DNA from: CAWAYH01 sp963786195
Lineage (GTDB): Bacteria; Acidobacteriota; Vicinamibacteria; Vicinamibacterales; 2-12-FULL-66-21
NCBI GenBank assembly: GCA_963786195.1
Contig: CAWAYH010000006.1
Span: 62,001-126,000 of the forward strand
Direction: 5' to 3'
DNA length: 64,000 nt
The notes beneath the pieces were generated by a model. That model saw nothing but the letters and a program-made list of their open reading frames with translations. It had not been told where the DNA came from and did not search any database. Positions 28,737-37,416 of the stretch are shown piece after piece (within the stretch, counting starts at the first letter, position 1; each line of letters opens with the position of its first letter). The translations under genes were made by a program, and so were the position numbers.

Positions 28737-29932
28737 ATGCCGGACGCCCGCGAACCTCGAACCGTCCTCGAGGCGGCAGAACAGGCCGCCGGCGGCGGAG
28801 ATTACGTATCCGCGGAACGGCTCCTGCGCAAAGCGGCTGAGCTGCAGGAGAAGAGCCTCGGTCCTCTCCACCCCGATCTCGCCAACACGCTCAACAACCT
28901 CGGCATCGTGTGCGAGATCACGGACAAGCCGGACGACGCCGAGCAGTTTTTCCGGCGGGCGAGCGCGATCGCCAAGGACTCTCTGCCAGCCGATCATCCG
29001 TTCGTCGCGACCAGCCGCAAGAACCTCGAGGATTTCTGCAAGGCGAAAGGGAAAGAAGGTCGATCCAATCGCCGAGGTTCGCGCGGAGAAACTGCCCCCG
29101 CTTCTGGCGGATGTGCTGGGGCCGGACCGGATGCCCGTCATCGAGCCGGAACCGAAGCCTGTCGTCGCACCGAACCGGCGCCTGTTGCGGCACCGAAGCC
29201 GGTGCCCGTTACCGCGCCGAAGACCGGCGCCCGTCGCCGTCCCGGAACCGCGTGCCTGTCGCCGCACCGGAACCGTTCGAAGCCGTCAGTACTCCGCGGT
29301 CGCAGGCGGGCTTCCTGATTGCGTGTGCCTCTGATCGCGGGCTTCGTCGCAACGGCGCTGCTGCTGTGGCTTCGTTCGGGCGACGCGCCGCCGCCCTCGA
29401 CAGAGGCTGCGAACGCACCGGTCGCGAGCGCTCCGTCCACCGCATCAAAGCCTGCACCATCCAAGCCCGCGCCATCAAAGTCCGCCCCGCCGGCACCGCG
29501 TCGCCGCGCACGGAGCCGGTGCCACCACGGAGGCCTGCGCCGGTGCCCGCGGCCGAAGCTCCGAAAGGCCGGCAGCGCCGTCGAAGCGGCGCCCAATCGC
29601 CAGCGTCACCACCGTTGGTGGCGAGCGCGCGACTCTGCAGGAGTCTGTCGACGGGGGGCGACTGGCAGTGCGCGCCTGCGGCCGATCCCGTGTCTCCGGG
29701 ACCGCTTGTTTTCCTGACGCGCATCAAATCCCCGACGGATACGACGGTTTTTCACCGATGGTATCGAGGCGACCGGTTGCTTCGATCCGTGGAGCTTCGG
29801 ATTCGAGCCAATCCCTCGGAGGGCTATCGCACCTTCAGCCGCAACACCGTGAATGCCCAGGGCGACTGGCGCGTGGAGCTGAGAACCAGCGACGGTGGGC
29901 TGCTGCACGAGGAGCGATTCGTCGTTCGCTGA
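28737..29932 (+). CDS. TPR protein with membrane segment and C-terminal DUF2914 domain (frameshifted)
   Basis: About 395 residues after joining several frames (shifts between ~29050 and 29680). The first 105 residues are tetratricopeptide repeats of the LGPLHPDLANTLNNLGIV and LPADHPFVATSRKNLEDF type. Then come a Pro/Ala-rich linker, a membrane segment (LIAGFVATALLLWL near 29330), a second Pro/Ala/Ser-rich linker and the DUF2914 domain, with SPGPLVFLTRIKSP, FHRWYRGDRL, TFSRNTVNAQGDWRVELR and a C-terminal LHEERFVV. The domain order suggests a cytoplasmic TPR sensor and a periplasmic DUF2914 domain. It is divergent from the propeller operon. Frames in the linker are uncertain because the sequence is repetitive. 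Confidence 0.75.
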
Positions 29933-29950
29933 TCGTCGGACGACAATTTG

Positions 29951-29972
29951 TAGTGTCCGGCTTTAGCCGGAC
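29951..29972. repeat. TAGTGTCCGGCTTTAGCCGGAC palindromic repeat
   Basis: GTCCGGCT and AGCCGGAC form an 8-bp stem with a short loop. It lies between the DUF2914 protein and the methyltransferase start and may serve as a terminator for the former. Copies at 15411 and 61129. Confidence 0.6.
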
Positions 29973-29990
29973 AACAGGTGGGGACCGTGA

Positions 29991-30986
29991 ATGGCCGGAG
30001 AGAACGCGGTTGACGTCTGGGCGCTGAGCGACCTGTCGACGCCGTGGTGCGTGCACGTCGTCGTCACGCTCCGGATCGCCGAACACATCGAAGCGGGAAT
30101 AACCGAGATCAAAAGTCTGGCGTCTGCCGCGGGCGCCAACCCCGATTCACTCCATCGGGTGCTGAGGCATCTCATTCAACGAGGTGTCTTCGAGGAACCG
30201 TCGACAGGACACTTCGCGCTCAACGCGCCCGCGCGAGCGCTGCTGGATTCACCAATAAAAGTCGGCTTGAACCTGGACGCGTTCGGCGGCCGCATGGCGC
30301 GCGCCTGGAGCAGCCTGCTGACGGCCGTGAGGACCGGGGCGCCCGCGTATCACGAGGTTTTCGGCCGTCCCTTCTGGGATGACCTGAGAGCGCATCCGGA
30401 CATCGCGGCAAGCTTCGACGAGCTGATGGGTCCTCCGGGTCACGGCACTCCCGACGCGAACCTGCAGGTCACCGGAGGCTGGGAATCCGTGCGCACGGTC
30501 GTCGACGTTGGCGGTGGCACCGGCGCACTGCTTGCCGAGGTCCTCAAGGCTCACCCCGGGGTCAAGGGCACGCTGGTCGATCTCGCGTCGACGGTCGCCC
30601 GATCGGCCGACCTCTTTCGTGACGCCGGCGTGGCCGATCGCGTGACCACGGTCGGGCAGAGCTTTTTCGATCCGCTGCCGACCGGCGGCGATGTCTACCT
30701 GCTCAAGAGCGTGCTCGGGGACTGGCCCGATCGCGAAGCGCTGACGATCCTCGAGCGCTGCGCCCACGCTGCGCGTCCGTCCGGGCGCGTCGTGCTGGTC
30801 AACGGCGTGTCGCCGGACACCGACGGCGGGCCCTCGCCTGCGCTGCTGATGATGGTGCTGGTCGGAGGCCGCGAGCGGCATCTGACGGAGTTTCGTCAGC
30901 TGGCCGCGTCGGCTGGCCTCGAGGTTGTGGCGGCGGACCGTCAGCCGTCCGGCCGCTTCATCGTCGAGTGCCGTCCGTCGCGGTGA
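29991..30986 (+). CDS. O-methyltransferase (plant COMT-like / family 2)
   Basis: An intact 331-residue methyltransferase. It has an N-terminal winged-helix dimerisation region (LRIAEHIEAGITEIKSLAS, NPDSLHRVLRHLIQRGVFEE) and a SAM-binding domain with VVDVGGGTGALLAEVLKAHP, GTLVDLASTV, then VTTVGQSFFDPLPTGGDVYLLKSVLGDWPD, where LKSVLHDW-type residues mark the family (His is replaced by Gly here). The catalytic His usually found in the HDW motif is therefore missing. RHLTEFRQLAASAGLEVV is the C-terminal motif. Members methylate phenols, quinones or polyketides. It is monocistronic and no biosynthetic cluster is visible. Confidence 0.87.
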   Translation: MAGENAVDVWALSDLSTPWCVHVVVTLRIAEHIEAGITEIKSLASAAGANPDSLHRVLRHLIQRGVFEEPSTGHFALNAPARALLDSPIKVGLNLDAFGGRMARAWSSLLTAVRTGAPAYHEVFGRPFWDDLRAHPDIAASFDELMGPPGHGTPDANLQVTGGWESVRTVVDVGGGTGALLAEVLKAHPGVKGTLVDLASTVARSADLFRDAGVADRVTTVGQSFFDPLPTGGDVYLLKSVLGDWPDREALTILERCAHAARPSGRVVLVNGVSPDTDGGPSPALLMMVLVGGRERHLTEFRQLAASAGLEVVAADRQPSGRFIVECRPSR

Positions 30987-31026
30987 CTCGAGGGACCGGA
31001 GCCGGCGGAGGCATCGGAGGAATCAC

Positions 31027-31071
31027 ACACGGAGACGCGGAGTCACGGAGAAGGGCTTTGAGTCTCCGTGT
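31027..31071. repeat. ACACGGAGACGCGGAG-type stem-loop repeat
   Basis: CACGGAGAC at the left and TCTCCGTG at the right form a stem, with an internal direct repeat of CGGAG. This kind of sequence recurs between genes in many environmental genomes. The rest of 30987-31107 shows nothing else. Confidence 0.45.
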
Positions 31072-31107
31072 TGGCCACGTCGCGTGAGCTCGGGTACACT
31101 CTATCCG

Positions 31108-31386
31108 ATGACTGAGCCGGCCGCTGCACGACCCGGGCGCAACGACCCCTGCCACTGCGGGTCGGGCAAGAAGTACAAGCGCTGCTGCCTCGAGAAGGAC
31201 GAGAAGAAGGCTGTCAAGGCGCGGGCTAAAGCTGCGTCGGATGAGGCGGCGAAGACAGCGGAGCCGGAGGCTGCAGCGGCGCCCAAGCGGCCGCCGAAGC
31301 CCCAGACCCACCAGCCGTGGAAGGCGACGGCGACGCGCGGCTTCGTCCCGAAGATGCGGACGCCGCGCAAGGTCGGCGGAAGCTGA
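31108..31386 (+). CDS. small SEC-C zinc-binding protein
   Basis: A 92-residue product. Its N-terminal part, PGRNDPCHCGSGKKYKRCC, is a complete SEC-C motif (C-x-C-x8-C-C) as found at the end of SecA, where it binds zinc and contacts SecB and ribosomes. The remainder is a Lys/Ala-rich low-complexity helix (EKDEKKAVKARAKAAS) and a Pro-rich basic tail. It is thus a stand-alone SEC-C adaptor rather than a SecA fragment. No partner gene adjoins it. Confidence 0.85.
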   Translation: MTEPAAARPGRNDPCHCGSGKKYKRCCLEKDEKKAVKARAKAASDEAAKTAEPEAAAAPKRPPKPQTHQPWKATATRGFVPKMRTPRKVGGS

Positions 31387-31579
31387 CGGGCGACTTCGTC
31401 ACTTGCGATAGCAGCTCAGACACTCTGCTCGCGATCTACCCAGGGAGCTCCGATCAATAAATCTGTGGAAACCACACGCCGCGAAGAATCGCAGGTCCCA
31501 TGTTGGGGAGGACATGCTTCGCGTCTAATGAATCGTACCGGGTTTTCCAGAGGCTTCTTTCTGAGAGAGGATGGAGCCC

Positions 31580-31848
31580 ATGGGAAGAAAGGCCGGTACG
31601 CTCCGGAGTTCCGGGAACGCGCCGTACGGCTGGTGCAGGAGCATCTGAAAGATCACCCCTCGCAATGGGCCACGATGCGGTCGGTGGCCGAGAAACTCGG
31701 CTGCACGATTGAAGCGCGGCGTCGCTGGGTGCGGCGAGCGGAACGCGACCAAGGCCAACGCCCCGGCCTGACGACCGATGAACGGCAGCAGCTGAAGGAG
31801 CTGCAGCGCGAGAACTCCGAACTGAAACGCGCCAACGAAATCCTCTAG
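31580..31848 (+). pseudogene. IS3-family OrfA transposase (broken)
   Basis: The helix-turn-helix protein reads YAPEFRERAVRLVQEH, WATMRSVAEKLGCTIEARRR and a leucine-zipper-like LTTDERQQLKELQRENSEL, then RANEIL followed by TAG where intact relatives continue with Lys-Ala-Ala. The ATG at 31580 is out of frame with the body by one base at a G-run, so either a sequencing error or a mutation separates them. Non-functional as it stands. Confidence 0.75.
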
Positions 31849-31885
31849 AAGGCGGCGGCGTTTTCGCCCAGGCGGAGCTCGACCG

Positions 31886-32403
31886 CCGAGCGAAGTGATG
31901 GCGGTGTTTATCGACGCGCATCGTGAGTCGTATGGAGTCGAGCCGATCTGCACCCCAGCTGCCGATCGCCCCGGCCACCTACTACACGCACAAGCGGCAG
32001 CAACGCGACCCGTCGCGGCAGTGTGCGCGGCGTCACCGGGATGCCCAACTCGCGGTGGAGATTCGTCGGGTGTGGGAGGCCAGCTTTGGTGGGATGTACG
32101 GCAGCAAGAAGGTGTGGGAGCAGCTCGATCGCGAACACATCCCGGTGGCGCGCTGCACCGTCGAGCGCTTGATGCGTCGAGCGGGGCTGCGCGGCGTCGT
32201 GCGCGGGGCCACGACCCCGCACCACCACCAGCGGCGACACGCCGACCACCGTACACCGACTTGGTGGATCGCCCCTTCGTGGCGACCCGACCCAATCAGC
32301 TGTGGGTCTCGGATCTGACCCTACATTGCCACGTGGCGCGGCTTCGTCTACGCCGCCTTCGTCATCGACGTCTTCGCCCGCCGGATCGTCGGCTGGCGCG
32401 TCA
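31886..32403 (+). pseudogene. IS3-family OrfB transposase, 3'-truncated
   Basis: Three frames give VMAVFIDAHRESYGVEPIC, LPIAPATYYTHKRQ, FGGMYGSKKVWEQLDREHIPVARCTVERLMRR shortened, RPNQLWVSDLT and GFVYAAFVIDVFARRIVGW. This covers the HTH_21 region and the first part of the integrase core with its first catalytic Asp; the second Asp and the Glu are lost. The element cannot transpose on its own. Confidence 0.8.
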
Positions 32404-32458
32404 TAACTCAGACCCGTCAGTCTCCAAAGAGCAATCCGAGCAAGTATCTGCGTCGATT

Positions 32459-34009
32459 TCACTTGACCGTGAATATCGCGCTCCCGATTCTGTCGCTCGA
32501 TCGTTCGTATACCACGGCCTTTACGTACGCTGGGTTCGTAGAAACCGGCACTCGAACGGACGTCCGAAACCCCTCACGAGTCATCGCTTTCAGGGACTCA
32601 TCGGACAGCGCGACCTTCAGCTGTCGCCACACTTCACCGACTACATTCTCTCGGCCGTCACCACAAAAGATCGCAAGGTCCAGAGAAGTTGAGTGCATAC
32701 CAGCGGCCGTTTCAAAATGAAGATCCGCAACATCTACGCTGACGTCGACCTCGATTTCACCAGAAGTCCACTTGGTTGGATCCGTCGCCGGCGTCGATGG
32801 TAGGGACACTGTGATCCGTATGTCTTTAATGGCGCCTAAATGTTCGCCGGCGCTTGCTATGCGGCTCTCGACAATCATCCTATCGCGATCCTGCAGCGAT
32901 GCAGCCGGACCAGCATAGTAGCTGTGCCGGTGCGTCACTGTTGCACCCGATCTATTGACCCTAACGTCGATCTGCCTGTGTTTACCATCCCAATTCCCGT
33001 TTGATGGCTGATAACCTAGGAGATACTGGAAACTCGTCGATCTGCTTAAACGTTCCAACGCGCCCTGAGCATACTCGTAAGCGGCGGATACTCCGCCAGT
33101 TTCCTCGGCTATCTTTCGAAGGTCTGCGTAGTTGAACGCCTGGCGTGTGCTGCGGGCAAACAAATGAGCTGGTCCCCTTCGGGCACCATATCCAGGGTAA
33201 ATCACGGACAAAGGGGTGCCGCTCGTTTGAATCGGAGAGATCGTCACTCGTGCATCGGCGGCCATCTGCGTGAGCCAGGGAGTTATGCGACGCCCAAAAT
33301 CCATGCCTGGCGCCGTCAGAAAAATGAGGTGCTTCTCGCCGTCGAGCGCCCGCAGATGCTCGATACCAGTGTACAGCTGCCCGAGGTTACTATGCAGCGC
33401 ATAAGGCAACTCTCGCGTCTCCGGGAGTCCCGGAGCGATCAATAACGCGTCAATCATTGCCTTGGCATCATCATGGCTGATAGGCTGATAGAGTCGTCTT
33501 TCGATAGCCTCGTGCTCATTCCTGTATCGTTCGAGCAGACGAATAAATGACCGGCGATCCTGACTGAAGTCCGTGACGCGCTTGTACGCAAGAACAGCAA
33601 CCAGGTCTGTCGGCAACAAGCCAGACTTCAGGAAGCGGACCAACGCAGTCAGTCCCTTGGTGGCGCCTTCCAAGGGCCCCCTACCGAGTACGATCAAGAA
33701 CTTGCGTTGTGCAGACGCGTCCGCCAGAGGGCCCACAGCGACGCCTGCGCTCTTGTCGATTGATGTCGCGACCCCATAGTTATGCGTCGAGAAGTGTGTG
33801 ACTATCTGAGGGACGCCGTCTTCGAAGACTGTGAAATCTGAGCGTTGCAGATCGGTTATGGGTCGACCATTTCGGTCAAGCACTCGAACATCGATCGGCA
33901 CGGCTGTGACGCCGGTGCGAACCTGCCCACGATCCTGGAGCGGGGTCGAGACGATGCCATCGGTGACAAGCAGCGACAGCAGAGCTAGTAGCACCTGACC
34001 GTTTGCCAT
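32459..34009 (-). CDS. secreted VWFA-domain protein of acidobacterial type
   Basis: An intact 516-residue protein with a signal-like N-terminus (VLLALLSLLVTDGIVS). It begins with a domain containing VPIDVRVLDRNGRPITDLQRSDFTVFEDGVPQ (shortened), the hallmark of the acidobacterial VWFA family (TIGR03436 type). A Rossmann-like VWA core follows (KFLIVLGRG, HLIFLTAPGMDFG) and then LRKIAEETGGVSAAY and FQYLLGYQPSNGNWDGKHRQIDVRVN, typical of the end of the VWA part. The MIDAS Asp-x-Ser-x-Ser motif is not evident. The gene's base composition is near 50-55% GC, clearly lower than its surroundings, which points to transfer. Confidence 0.85.
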   Translation of the reverse strand: MANGQVLLALLSLLVTDGIVSTPLQDRGQVRTGVTAVPIDVRVLDRNGRPITDLQRSDFTVFEDGVPQIVTHFSTHNYGVATSIDKSAGVAVGPLADASAQRKFLIVLGRGPLEGATKGLTALVRFLKSGLLPTDLVAVLAYKRVTDFSQDRRSFIRLLERYRNEHEAIERRLYQPISHDDAKAMIDALLIAPGLPETRELPYALHSNLGQLYTGIEHLRALDGEKHLIFLTAPGMDFGRRITPWLTQMAADARVTISPIQTSGTPLSVIYPGYGARRGPAHLFARSTRQAFNYADLRKIAEETGGVSAAYEYAQGALERLSRSTSFQYLLGYQPSNGNWDGKHRQIDVRVNRSGATVTHRHSYYAGPAASLQDRDRMIVESRIASAGEHLGAIKDIRITVSLPSTPATDPTKWTSGEIEVDVSVDVADLHFETAAGMHSTSLDLAIFCGDGRENVVGEVWRQLKVALSDESLKAMTREGFRTSVRVPVSTNPAYVKAVVYERSSDRIGSAIFTVK

Positions 34010-34289
34010 GTCGCAGTCCGCCGTTCGAACGAGTATACCTCAGCAGCAGGCACTCTACGGTTATGCGGCCGTGTATATCGGATGACTGGGGAGCATTGGG
34101 GGTTTATGTCACCCGTACGCATTCTTGAGGGCAGAACGAGTCCGCGCCTTCGAAGGTGACGGCCAGTGCGGTGTCGGCAGGCTCGAACATCGTGCGCGTT
34201 GCCAGCTTTTTCATGCCGAGCCCCGGTCGCTCACACACAAATGCTCAATCGTAGTCTGCCGCATCTTGTGTAGAACTTTCCAGGCGGAG

Positions 34290-35054
34290 TCAGGACTGCC
34301 GAGCACGGCCCAGCAGGTCACTCAGAATCTCGACGAACACCTTGAAGGGAATAGCGCCGGACTGGCGTCTGGTCACCTTAAGCCGGCCGTCCTGTTCTAT
34401 CGTACCGAACAGGAATGTGGGCGTACCGGTGATGCCCAGCAGTGTGGCCTGAGCCACGTGCTCGCGAACCGTCCCAGCGGTTTCACCCTGCATGCACCTG
34501 CGAAATCGACCTGGGTCCAGGTTAATGCGTCCTGCCCTGCTGTAGAGGCTCTCTTCGCTATCTATACTCTTTAGCAGGGGCACGAATAGTGCGTCGTGCA
34601 TCTCCCAAAACTTACCCTGCTGCCCACCGCATTCAGCTGCCTCCGCTGCCCGGAGCGCTAACCGATGCTTCGCTTCGAGTGGTAGGTGGCGGAAGCCAAA
34701 TTTCACCCGTCCGCTGTCAATATACTCCTTCTTGATGGCGGGGAACGTTTTGACCGCAAAGGAACCACAGAAAGGGCACTGAAAATCCGAGTAGACAAGA
34801 ATCGCTATCTTCGCATCAGAGTGGCCACTTAAGGCACCGACGCCCAGTGGAATGGGATCGGTTGGAATTGAGGCGTTGGCCTGACCTCGATCAGAACGAC
34901 GATCGATCGGTTTTGTGAGTTGCGGTTCGTTCCGAATCTGCGAGCGAATGGACACTACTGCCCACACGAACACGCTAGACGCGGCAATCATCGCCAGAGC
35001 GGCGGTGACATCGAGAACCGCTCGCCACCCTATCCTGTCAACGCGCAGAAACAT
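34290..35054 (-). CDS. DsbA-family thioredoxin-like protein with N-terminal membrane anchor
   Basis: An intact 254-residue protein. After a single membrane segment (VTAALAMIAASSVFVWAVV) and a short linker, the thioredoxin fold begins with AKIAILVYSDFQCPFCGSFAVKTFP; CPFC is the redox motif of the DsbA/BdbD type. The helical insertion (KHRLALRAAEAAECGGQQGKFWEMHDALF shortened) and the cis-Pro motif GITGTPTFLFG complete the fold. It should oxidise or isomerise disulfides outside the cytoplasm. The next gene on the same strand upstream encodes a 14-cysteine secreted protein, a plausible substrate. The gene has lower GC than the window average. Confidence 0.9.
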   Translation of the reverse strand: MFLRVDRIGWRAVLDVTAALAMIAASSVFVWAVVSIRSQIRNEPQLTKPIDRRSDRGQANASIPTDPIPLGVGALSGHSDAKIAILVYSDFQCPFCGSFAVKTFPAIKKEYIDSGRVKFGFRHLPLEAKHRLALRAAEAAECGGQQGKFWEMHDALFVPLLKSIDSEESLYSRAGRINLDPGRFRRCMQGETAGTVREHVAQATLLGITGTPTFLFGTIEQDGRLKVTRRQSGAIPFKVFVEILSDLLGRARQS

Positions 35055-35301
35055 AACAGGCTGATTCCAGTATTGATGTCACGACTGGCCCACAGGTTTA
35101 ACAGGCTGTTGCAACGTGAAGCCTGAAGCAAAGAGGAAACAGCACATCGAAGCCATTGCCACATCGGCCCGAATCTTCGAGGTGTGCCTTTTCCCTTGTC
35201 CCTTCCCGGTTGCTGCGTTTCCAGCAACCTGTCAAACGGCAAGTCAGTGAACAGTGAGTTATACGTCCAACATGAATACTCTGCGTCAGCCCATGAGTTC
35301 T

Positions 35302-35757
35302 CTAACAGCCGCCCTCACCCCAGTTGAAACCGTCACACCCGCAGGAGAAGTCAGATACTGTCCCTGCGTCACAACTGAAATCGCCAAGGAAGCCAACCCA
35401 GAACTCTTCATAGCACTCAGGATTACATGGGTCAAAGTCCGGACACTCTTCGTTGACAAGCCAGTCCACGAATCGTCCCGATTCACAGTCGCGCACACAG
35501 GCTTCGAAGGCGCTATTGCAGTATTCGTTGCCTAGACCCTCCGGATCCTCATGTTCGGTGAAGTCGCACGTTCCATCGGCCTCCCAACCAAAAAACGTGG
35601 AGGTGTCGCAAGTGCAATCATAGTTGCTATCCCAGAAATCGCAGAAGTCTGGAACGTATTCCCAGTCGGAGGCTATTAAGCGGGACTCCATCAAGGCAAA
35701 GCTTGCCCCAAGAAGTAGGATGAACGATAGGCTACGGAAGGTGCTCGATCTTCTCAT
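35302..35757 (-). CDS. cysteine-rich acidic secreted protein, unknown family
   Basis: A 151-residue product with a signal peptide (LSFILLLGASFALMESRLIAS). The mature ~120 residues hold 14 cysteines and are strongly acidic and aromatic (DFCDFWDSNYDCTC, CVRDCESGRFVDWLV, CPDFDPCNPEC, GFLGDFSCDAG). An even number of Cys suggests seven disulfides. I recognise no family. GGAGG precedes the ATG. It lies 250 bases upstream of the DsbA-like gene on the same strand, and 30 bases downstream of a ribbon-helix-helix gene, in a low-GC island free of frameshifts. Confidence 0.75.
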   Translation of the reverse strand: MRRSSTFRSLSFILLLGASFALMESRLIASDWEYVPDFCDFWDSNYDCTCDTSTFFGWEADGTCDFTEHEDPEGLGNEYCNSAFEACVRDCESGRFVDWLVNEECPDFDPCNPECYEEFWVGFLGDFSCDAGTVSDFSCGCDGFNWGEGGC

Positions 35758-35789
35758 ATCGCCTCCTCACCGGACGATGTAACCGAGAG

Positions 35790-36002
35790 TCACGTTGTAC
35801 CCGGCGGCTCGGCGGAGCGCAAGGCTTCTGGTACCGCTCCGGTACCAGGTTTCTTAGTAGGGCCGTTCGCCCTTATCATGGCGGCCCGCACGAGACGACG
35901 AAGGACGCTCGCAACAGATTCTTCAGTACTTAGTGCCACGCTACGAAGGAACCGATATTCCCTATCGGTCACCCTAAAATGCACCTGGTGGCTGATTGGC
36001 AC
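35790..36002 (-). CDS. small ribbon-helix-helix-like protein
   Basis: A 70-residue product from a GTG start. It has a beta strand (QVHFRVTDREYRFL) then two helices (RSVALSTEESVASVLRRLVRAAM), the pattern of MetJ/Arc-type RHH DNA-binding proteins, and a disordered Pro/Gly-rich tail. No toxin gene adjoins it, so it is not an obvious antitoxin. It may regulate the cysteine-rich protein gene that follows on the same strand. Start codon choice is uncertain. Confidence 0.55.
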   Translation of the reverse strand: MPISHQVHFRVTDREYRFLRSVALSTEESVASVLRRLVRAAMIRANGPTKKPGTGAVPEALRSAEPPGTT

Positions 36003-36169
36003 CGTGCTACCCTCGCTCTCTGGCCGGCTCTACTGCACACACACTTCTAGCTGAAGCCTGTGCGCACCAAGCTGTGCGTGCCGAGTACCTGTGGCTTCGC
36101 GCTTCTTCGCCCTTGGAGTCGGGCGACAGGCTCAATTCTGGTCGTGACGTGAACGAACCGCCGCAAACA

Positions 36170-37146
36170 TTACAGATCAGGACTGCCGGTGTTGGCCGGG
36201 AAGCAAGTGCCCAACCTAGAGAAGCTCACAGCGACCGAAGCGGCGGTTCGCCCATACGGGTCGCGAATGCTGATGGCCGAGAGCGGCGTGGTGCCGCAAC
36301 TCACTTCCAAACTCGCGCGCTGGCCCGCGAGCCGATCGAACAGCAACAGGCCAATCTTCCCGGATGTCGTAAGCGAGACGACCCTGTCCTGCGCAAACGC
36401 GATACGGTCGGCCACCGCCACGTCTACAGCTACGTTCGGCGACGGCGGCACAAAGAAATCCTGTTCACTGAGAGCTGTGCCCCGCGGCGTCATGACCGCG
36501 ATACGTCCGGATGTCGCACCAGGCGGCACGGTCGTCCCGATCTGCGTCGCCGTGGCTGAGGCTAATGCGGCATAAGTCACATTGAAGCTGACGTTGTTAT
36601 TGTTGGCGACGATCTCGAACGCTGATCCGCTGATGGTGACCGAGGTCCCGGGAACGGCGATGGTGGTCGACAGTCCGCTGATTGCTGGCGCCGGCACGGA
36701 ACCAATGGTGAATGTCGCAGTCGTGGAACCGTTGGGAGTCGTGATCGAGAGCTGACCGGAAGTGGCTCCGGACGGGATCGTGACCACCAGCGTGTTGGCG
36801 GTTGCCGACACGACGGTGGCAGCGGTGCCATTGAACGTCACGGTGTTCTGACTGAGGGTCGTGCTGAACCCAGTGCCATGAATCGTCACGGACCCGCCAA
36901 TCGGACCCGCGTTCGGCGTGAACTCGATGATCGCGACTTGCGTCGGTCCGGTACGCGAAATGCTCGTGAGATTGCCGACCGCGTCGTAGGGTAGGTGGCT
37001 GCGTCGCCGTTTTGATCAATCACGCCGACGAGACGACCGAGCTCGTCGTAGATGTAGCGGATCGTCCCGCCTTGCGCAGCGAGGGAGATCCCAATCAGCC
37101 ACGCCAACGGAAGAATTGAACAGCACCTGAGGAATCTGAGGACCAT
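36170..37146 (-). CDS. YD-repeat / IPT-TIG domain secreted protein (truncated, one frameshift)
   Basis: About 325 residues with a shift near 36990. A signal peptide (SILPLAWLIGISLAAQG) is followed by a single YD repeat (IRYIYDELGRLVGVIDQNGD), then two IPT/TIG immunoglobulin-like domains with the phrases VTIHGTGFSTTLSQNTVTFN, TSGQLSITTPNG and VTISGSAFEIVANNNNVSFN, and a final beta domain ending AVSFSRLGTCFPANTGSPDL. Related acidobacterial proteins are much longer and continue into arrays of RHS/YD repeats, so this copy is probably truncated. ATG 37146 is preferred over an upstream GTG. Confidence 0.75.
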
Positions 37147-37416
37147 CGGGTACTCCCGCACGACAGCAGTGAGCTGCCGTAACCAACGTCAGGAATCACC
37201 ACCCGCTGTTCTCAGCTCGCGGCGTGATAGTCGAGCAGGACGGGGACTTTTGTCAACGGGTAAAACGCTGACCAGTAAAGATTGACGCGGTGTTTACGGC
37301 GTCCGCGCACACCCCCACTTAGTTGAGAACAACGTCGAAAAATGCGCTACCGAACAGGGACCGCCTCATCTGGCAAGGTGCCAGGCAAGAAGTGACCAAG
37401 TGAGGTCGCGGACACG

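Larger units (their letters stand above)
31529..32403 (+). mobile_element. truncated IS3-family insertion sequence
   Basis: The left end TGAATCGTACCGGGTTTTCC at 31529 resembles IS3-group terminal repeats. Inside are the remains of orfA and orfB. The element stops within the DDE domain, after VIDVFARRIVGWRV at about 32402, and no right end is found; the 3' end of a VWFA gene follows 56 bases later. The break coincides with the start of a lower-GC island, so the element probably marks a rearrangement boundary. Confidence 0.8.

Noticed and set aside
34010..34289. Possible gene in the 280-base gap before the DsbA-like gene's end
   Set aside because: No open frame with a start, ribosome-binding site or recognisable motif was found; treated as plain intergenic DNA.
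35790..36002. Antitoxin of a toxin-antitoxin pair
   Set aside because: No toxin-like gene adjoins the RHH-like gene on either side.
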